DNA from: JAWPMV01 sp038527215
Lineage (GTDB): Bacteria; Bacteroidota; Bacteroidia; J057
Reading direction: 5' to 3'
Assembly: GCA_038527215.1 (NCBI GenBank)
Contig: JBCBGC010000123.1
Coordinates: 1-26,174, forward strand
Length of the DNA: 26,174 bases
A program made the translations under genes and the position numbers. This document shows, one piece after another, positions 23,805-26,174 of the stretch. Position 1 is the stretch's first letter, and each line of letters opens with the position of its first letter. The notes under the pieces are model-generated. The model was not told the origin of the DNA. It saw nothing but the letters and a program-made list of their open reading frames with translations, and did not search any database.

Positions 23805-24456
23805 GTAAATTAGACTCTTCATTCTTCTCTCCCCACGGCGGATCGAGATATACTTTCATAAAGGCTTCGGCCCCTTCCTTAGTTAGGGAGGAACTGACAA
23901 AACGGTAGATCATTTCCAAATAATGGTCTACCTTTTTGTTTTCAGACCCTTCATAATAAATCTCTGAATCAACGATCCAGGCGTTGAGGATCATCAGGAC
24001 GGAATGCACCAACTTATCATAATGGCCTTCCTTCTTCTCCATTTTGAGGTAGCCTTCCTGCATCAGGAAGTCATAAATCTCTCTACAAATGGCCACCCGG
24101 AACTGATACTGGCGGCGGGCATGTTCCTGAATAAAGGGGAATTTTCGGGACAGGCTGGACAGGTCCAGAAAAATGAATTTATACCGATAATGTACCTCCA
24201 GCATCTTGCGCAAGCTGCGCACCATGAAGTCAAAGCGAAAGATTTCGGCTTTGAGGTTAGCCACTTCCAGGTCCAGTTCGGTCTGCATATCCCGATATAG
24301 TTGCAGGATGATATCATCCTTTCGCGGAAAGTGATAGCAGAGGTTCCCATAGCTGATGCCCATCTCCTCGCTGATGTTCCGACTGGATACGGCGGCGATG
24401 CCCCGGGCGTTGAACATTTCCCGAGCCTGATGCAATATTTTTTCTCTGGTCTTCAT
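23779..24456 (-). CDS. TetR family regulator with long helical C-terminus
   Basis: A 225-residue TetR-type protein. DNA-binding domain about residues 1-47: KTREKILHQAREMFNARGIAAVSSRNISEEMGISYGNLCYHFPRKDD, with recognition helix near 36-43. The C-terminal 175 residues are helical and aromatic-rich, resembling TetR_C of Bacteroidota regulators with unknown ligand. The tail ends in PKPRPQEP, encoded across the ferredoxin 3' end. The frame is open to 24564, but I chose 24456 because the TetR domain starts there and a perfect TATATTTG promoter element lies 12 bases upstream. It probably controls itself or the ferredoxin or ABC genes, which is inference. Confidence 0.9.
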   Translation of the reverse strand: MKTREKILHQAREMFNARGIAAVSSRNISEEMGISYGNLCYHFPRKDDIILQLYRDMQTELDLEVANLKAEIFRFDFMVRSLRKMLEVHYRYKFIFLDLSSLSRKFPFIQEHARRQYQFRVAICREIYDFLMQEGYLKMEKKEGHYDKLVHSVLMILNAWIVDSEIYYEGSENKKVDHYLEMIYRFVSSSLTKEGAEAFMKVYLDPPWGEKNEESNLPKPRPQEP

Positions 24457-24467
24457 AAGGTAAGTCC

Positions 24468-24475
24468 CAAATATA
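24468..24475 (-). promoter_or_regulatory. Bacteroidota -7 element for the second TetR gene
   Basis: Minus strand reads TATATTTG, a full TAnnTTTG match, ending 11 bases before the ATG at 24456. Transcription would start only a few bases before the codon, so the messenger may be nearly leaderless. A small palindrome tttcc-acc-ggaaa (24501-24513) lies upstream and could be an operator. Confidence 0.5.
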
Positions 24476-24526
24476 AAAAATCTGGTGCGTACTCTGGCAG
24501 TTTCCACCGGAAATCCTCCATGATTC

Positions 24527-24572
24527 GCAGAAAAGCAAAAGCCCCCGGCACATAAACTATGCACCGGAGGGC
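24527..24572 (-). terminator. Terminator of the coiled-coil lipoprotein gene
   Basis: An 8-bp GC stem (gcccccgg 24541-24548 with ccgg-a-gggc 24564-24572, one bulged A) is followed on the minus strand by ttttgcttttctg. It lies about 70 bases past the stop of the gene read leftward from 25538. Confidence 0.75.
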
Positions 24573-24644
24573 CTTCTTGTAAACTGCACTACTTCCTATT
24601 TCGGTTCCCTTACGGGAGAGTATTTTTTTCTGAGCAGGCTGCTA

Positions 24645-25538
24645 CTAGTTGGTCATCACGACCAGGTACTTTGAAGCTTTCCAGAAGCGATCTGGGTTGG
24701 TAATTTCCAGGCTGGCTACCTCTTTCCCTTCTTCATGAAGGATGTAAGAATCGGTAGGGTGAGGCGTCAGCAGCTTGGCTTTTTTGGTGTTGATGGGCAA
24801 CTTGGTCAGCTCTCTGATATCCACTCGGGTGAAAGCACCTTCCGTGGCATCACGATTGAGTTTTTTGCTGTCCAAGACCTTGGCACTTTTCAGCTCTTTG
24901 GCCGATCCCATGACAAAGTAAGCGGTATTCAACTGCTCAGTCTGGGTTTCAATCGCTTCAATCTGGCTGGCGATCTGATCTTCCTGCTCGGTCAAACGAG
25001 CACTCTGAGATTCGTTTTCGGTTTCCAGGGTAGAAGCTACCATGTTCAAGGTATCGATCTGTCCGTTGAGGCTTTCGATGGTGAAGTTCATGTCTGCCAA
25101 CTGTTCCTTCATACCATTGATCTCCTGATCTTTTTCTTCCATCTGACGACGCAGACGAGCAATAGAGCCTCTTAACTGACGGGATTTAGAATCTGACTGA
25201 TCCAGCTTTGCCTCAAGTTCGGTGATGAGTATTTTATTTTGCTCGAGCAGGGCGTTGATGGACTGAATGTCCTCGACGATGCGATCTTTGTTGTCTTTGC
25301 GTAGTTCCGGATCTTCGGCGTTCATAGCGATCAGGTTCTCGCGAGCCTTAATTTGATCCAGGTTTTCTTCAAACTGGTTGAAGGTGGCCATAAAGTCATT
25401 CAGCATAGAATCCTGCATTTGGTTCTGCTGAATCAGATCGGCGTTCTTTTGCGTTAGTTGGTCAAGCTTGTCCTGGTTACATCCAAAGGCCATCAGACCG
25501 GCGGCCAGTACAATGCTAAAACGCTTGATGCTTAACAT
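24645..25538 (-). CDS. Coiled-coil lipoprotein
   Basis: A 297-residue lipoprotein: signal MLSIKRFSIVLAAGLMAFG with Cys20, followed by a long heptad-rich coiled coil (about 25-205, dense Gln/Asp/Leu/Glu, few prolines) and a C-terminal beta-rich part of about 85 residues (AYFVMGSAKELKSAKVLDSK onward, ending SKYLVVMTN). The C-terminal half matches a pattern common to Bacteroidota lipoproteins annotated only as hypothetical, sometimes called Cbp1-like. I chose the ATG at 25538 because it gives the shortest proper signal; starts at 25580 or 25658 would add a polar extension. It probably sits on the periplasmic face of the outer membrane. Confidence 0.85.
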   Translation of the reverse strand: MLSIKRFSIVLAAGLMAFGCNQDKLDQLTQKNADLIQQNQMQDSMLNDFMATFNQFEENLDQIKARENLIAMNAEDPELRKDNKDRIVEDIQSINALLEQNKILITELEAKLDQSDSKSRQLRGSIARLRRQMEEKDQEINGMKEQLADMNFTIESLNGQIDTLNMVASTLETENESQSARLTEQEDQIASQIEAIETQTEQLNTAYFVMGSAKELKSAKVLDSKKLNRDATEGAFTRVDIRELTKLPINTKKAKLLTPHPTDSYILHEEGKEVASLEITNPDRFWKASKYLVVMTN

Positions 25539-25710
25539 AGCTTTTTTATTAGGTGAATAAGTTTTTGATTTCGTGTTCATGCCAGTGTTAAGGCAAGGGG
25601 GGTGCCGAAAGCATAAATTGCTGAAAATCAATAGGTTAATTTTGGCACGCTTCATCAATTTTTACCAAAATGAGAATGGCGTTTTCAAAATGAAAAAAAG
25701 GTGGGGCCTG

Positions 25711-26174
25711 TTGGGGTTACGGGCTGTCGGCTGGAAGCCGGAACCTTCCGTAACATCGGCTTCCAGCCGGTCTCAGCTTGCTCCCCGGCCCTTTGGCCGG
25801 GGAGGGGGGTTTTCCCGGCTGGAAGCCTGAACCTTCCGTAGCATCGGCTTCCAGCCGGTCTCAGCTTGCTCCCCGGCCACTTGGCCGGGGATGGGGGTTT
25901 TCCCGGCTGGAAGCCAGGGTTACGGACTGTCGGCCGGTTTGCGACTTTCCCGGCTGGAAGCCAGAACCCTCCGTAGCATCGGCTTCCAGCCGGTCTCTGC
26001 CTGCTCCCCGGCCACTTGGCCTGGGATAGGGTTTTCCCGGCTGGAAGCCAGGGTTACGGACTACCGGCCGGTTTGCGACTTTCCCGGCTGGAAGCCAGGG
26101 TTACGGACCGCCGGCTGGTTTGCGACTTTCCCGGCTGGAAGCCAGAACCCTCCGTAGCATCGGCTTCTAGCCGG
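25711..26174. repeat. GC-rich composite tandem array (two modules, 88 and 47 bp)
   Basis: A 12-bp core, cggctggaagcc, recurs at 25728, 25816, 25904, 25951, 26038, 26085 and 26132, giving intervals of 88, 88, 47, 87, 47 and 47 bp. Long module A continues with ccgtagcatcggcttccagccgg and cuts through ccccggcc-actt-ggccgggg; short module B reads agggttacggactgt-cggccggtttgcgactttcc. The order is A-A-B-A-B-B-A, with a final A cut by the window edge and a B-like fragment at 25711. In A the core pairs with its inverted copy about 20 bases on, and the ccccggcc hairpin follows, so single-stranded copies would fold strongly. The frames are open but give low-complexity peptides (GWKPEP, SRLEAR), so coding is unlikely. 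Confidence 0.92.

Noticed and set aside
25711..26174. Open frames coding for repeat-rich peptides
   Set aside because: Frames stay open only because the repeats lack stops; several frames on the same stretch are open and there is no start signal or known domain.
1..26174. tRNA, rRNA or riboswitch genes, including preQ1 riboswitch near yhhQ
   Set aside because: I scanned for tRNA arms and known riboswitch cores and saw none that I could support.

Overview
The window looks like a piece of a Bacteroidota chromosome, most likely from the Saprospiria/Lewinella-like branch. The evidence is several short-signal lipoproteins, a two-component sensor built on a Reg_prop beta-propeller, a YfbK-type VWA lipoprotein, a DUF6428 protein, and -7 promoter elements of the Bacteroidota form TAnnTTTG at three gene starts. 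Base composition is moderate. No tRNA, rRNA, CRISPR array, transposase or phage gene was found. The phylum is well supported; the family is inference.

Layout. Positions 1-786 hold a small DUF559 endonuclease-like gene set among degenerate copies of a short repeat. Positions 787-4487 (+) carry a DUF6428 protein, an orphan sigma-54 response regulator, an NlpC/P60 cell-wall hydrolase and a small lipoprotein. Positions 4493-12516 (-) carry an M61-type metallopeptidase, a 78-bp tandem repeat array, a very large sensor histidine kinase (broken only by a scaffold gap), a rhomboid protease, a GH18 lipoprotein and a YhhQ-type queuosine-precursor transporter. Positions 12745-16167 hold two tiny membrane proteins, a YfbK-like VWA lipoprotein, a DUF2007-like membrane protein and a lipid-anchored DJ-1/PfpI protein. 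Positions 16471-19741 hold an anchored coiled-coil protein, a TetR regulator and a solitary nuoN. Positions 19805-24456 hold a PaaE-like flavo-iron-sulfur reductase, an ABC exporter pair, an adrenodoxin-type ferredoxin and a second TetR regulator. Positions 24645-25538 encode a coiled-coil lipoprotein. From about 25711 to the window end there is a GC-rich composite repeat array that continues out of the window.

Working together. Most genes are envelope or signalling housekeeping for a Gram-negative gliding-type bacterium. The clearest co-transcribed sets are yhhQ-GH18 (1-nt overlap), rhomboid-sensor kinase (2-nt gap) and the ABC ATPase-permease pair (4-nt overlap). The reductase, ABC pair, ferredoxin and TetR could form one redox/stress module, but that is inference.

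The most concrete results are these. (1) The sensor kinase gene is not a pseudogene: the 10-N gap sits beside an inverted fold-back of 49 bases, and undoing it restores one 1017-residue reading frame. (2) There are two unrelated non-coding repeat arrays, one of ~78-bp units with two hairpins each and one of two modules (88 and 47 bp) sharing a 12-bp core in the order A-A-B-A-B-B-A. I did not find a convincing wholly new defence or biosynthetic system.
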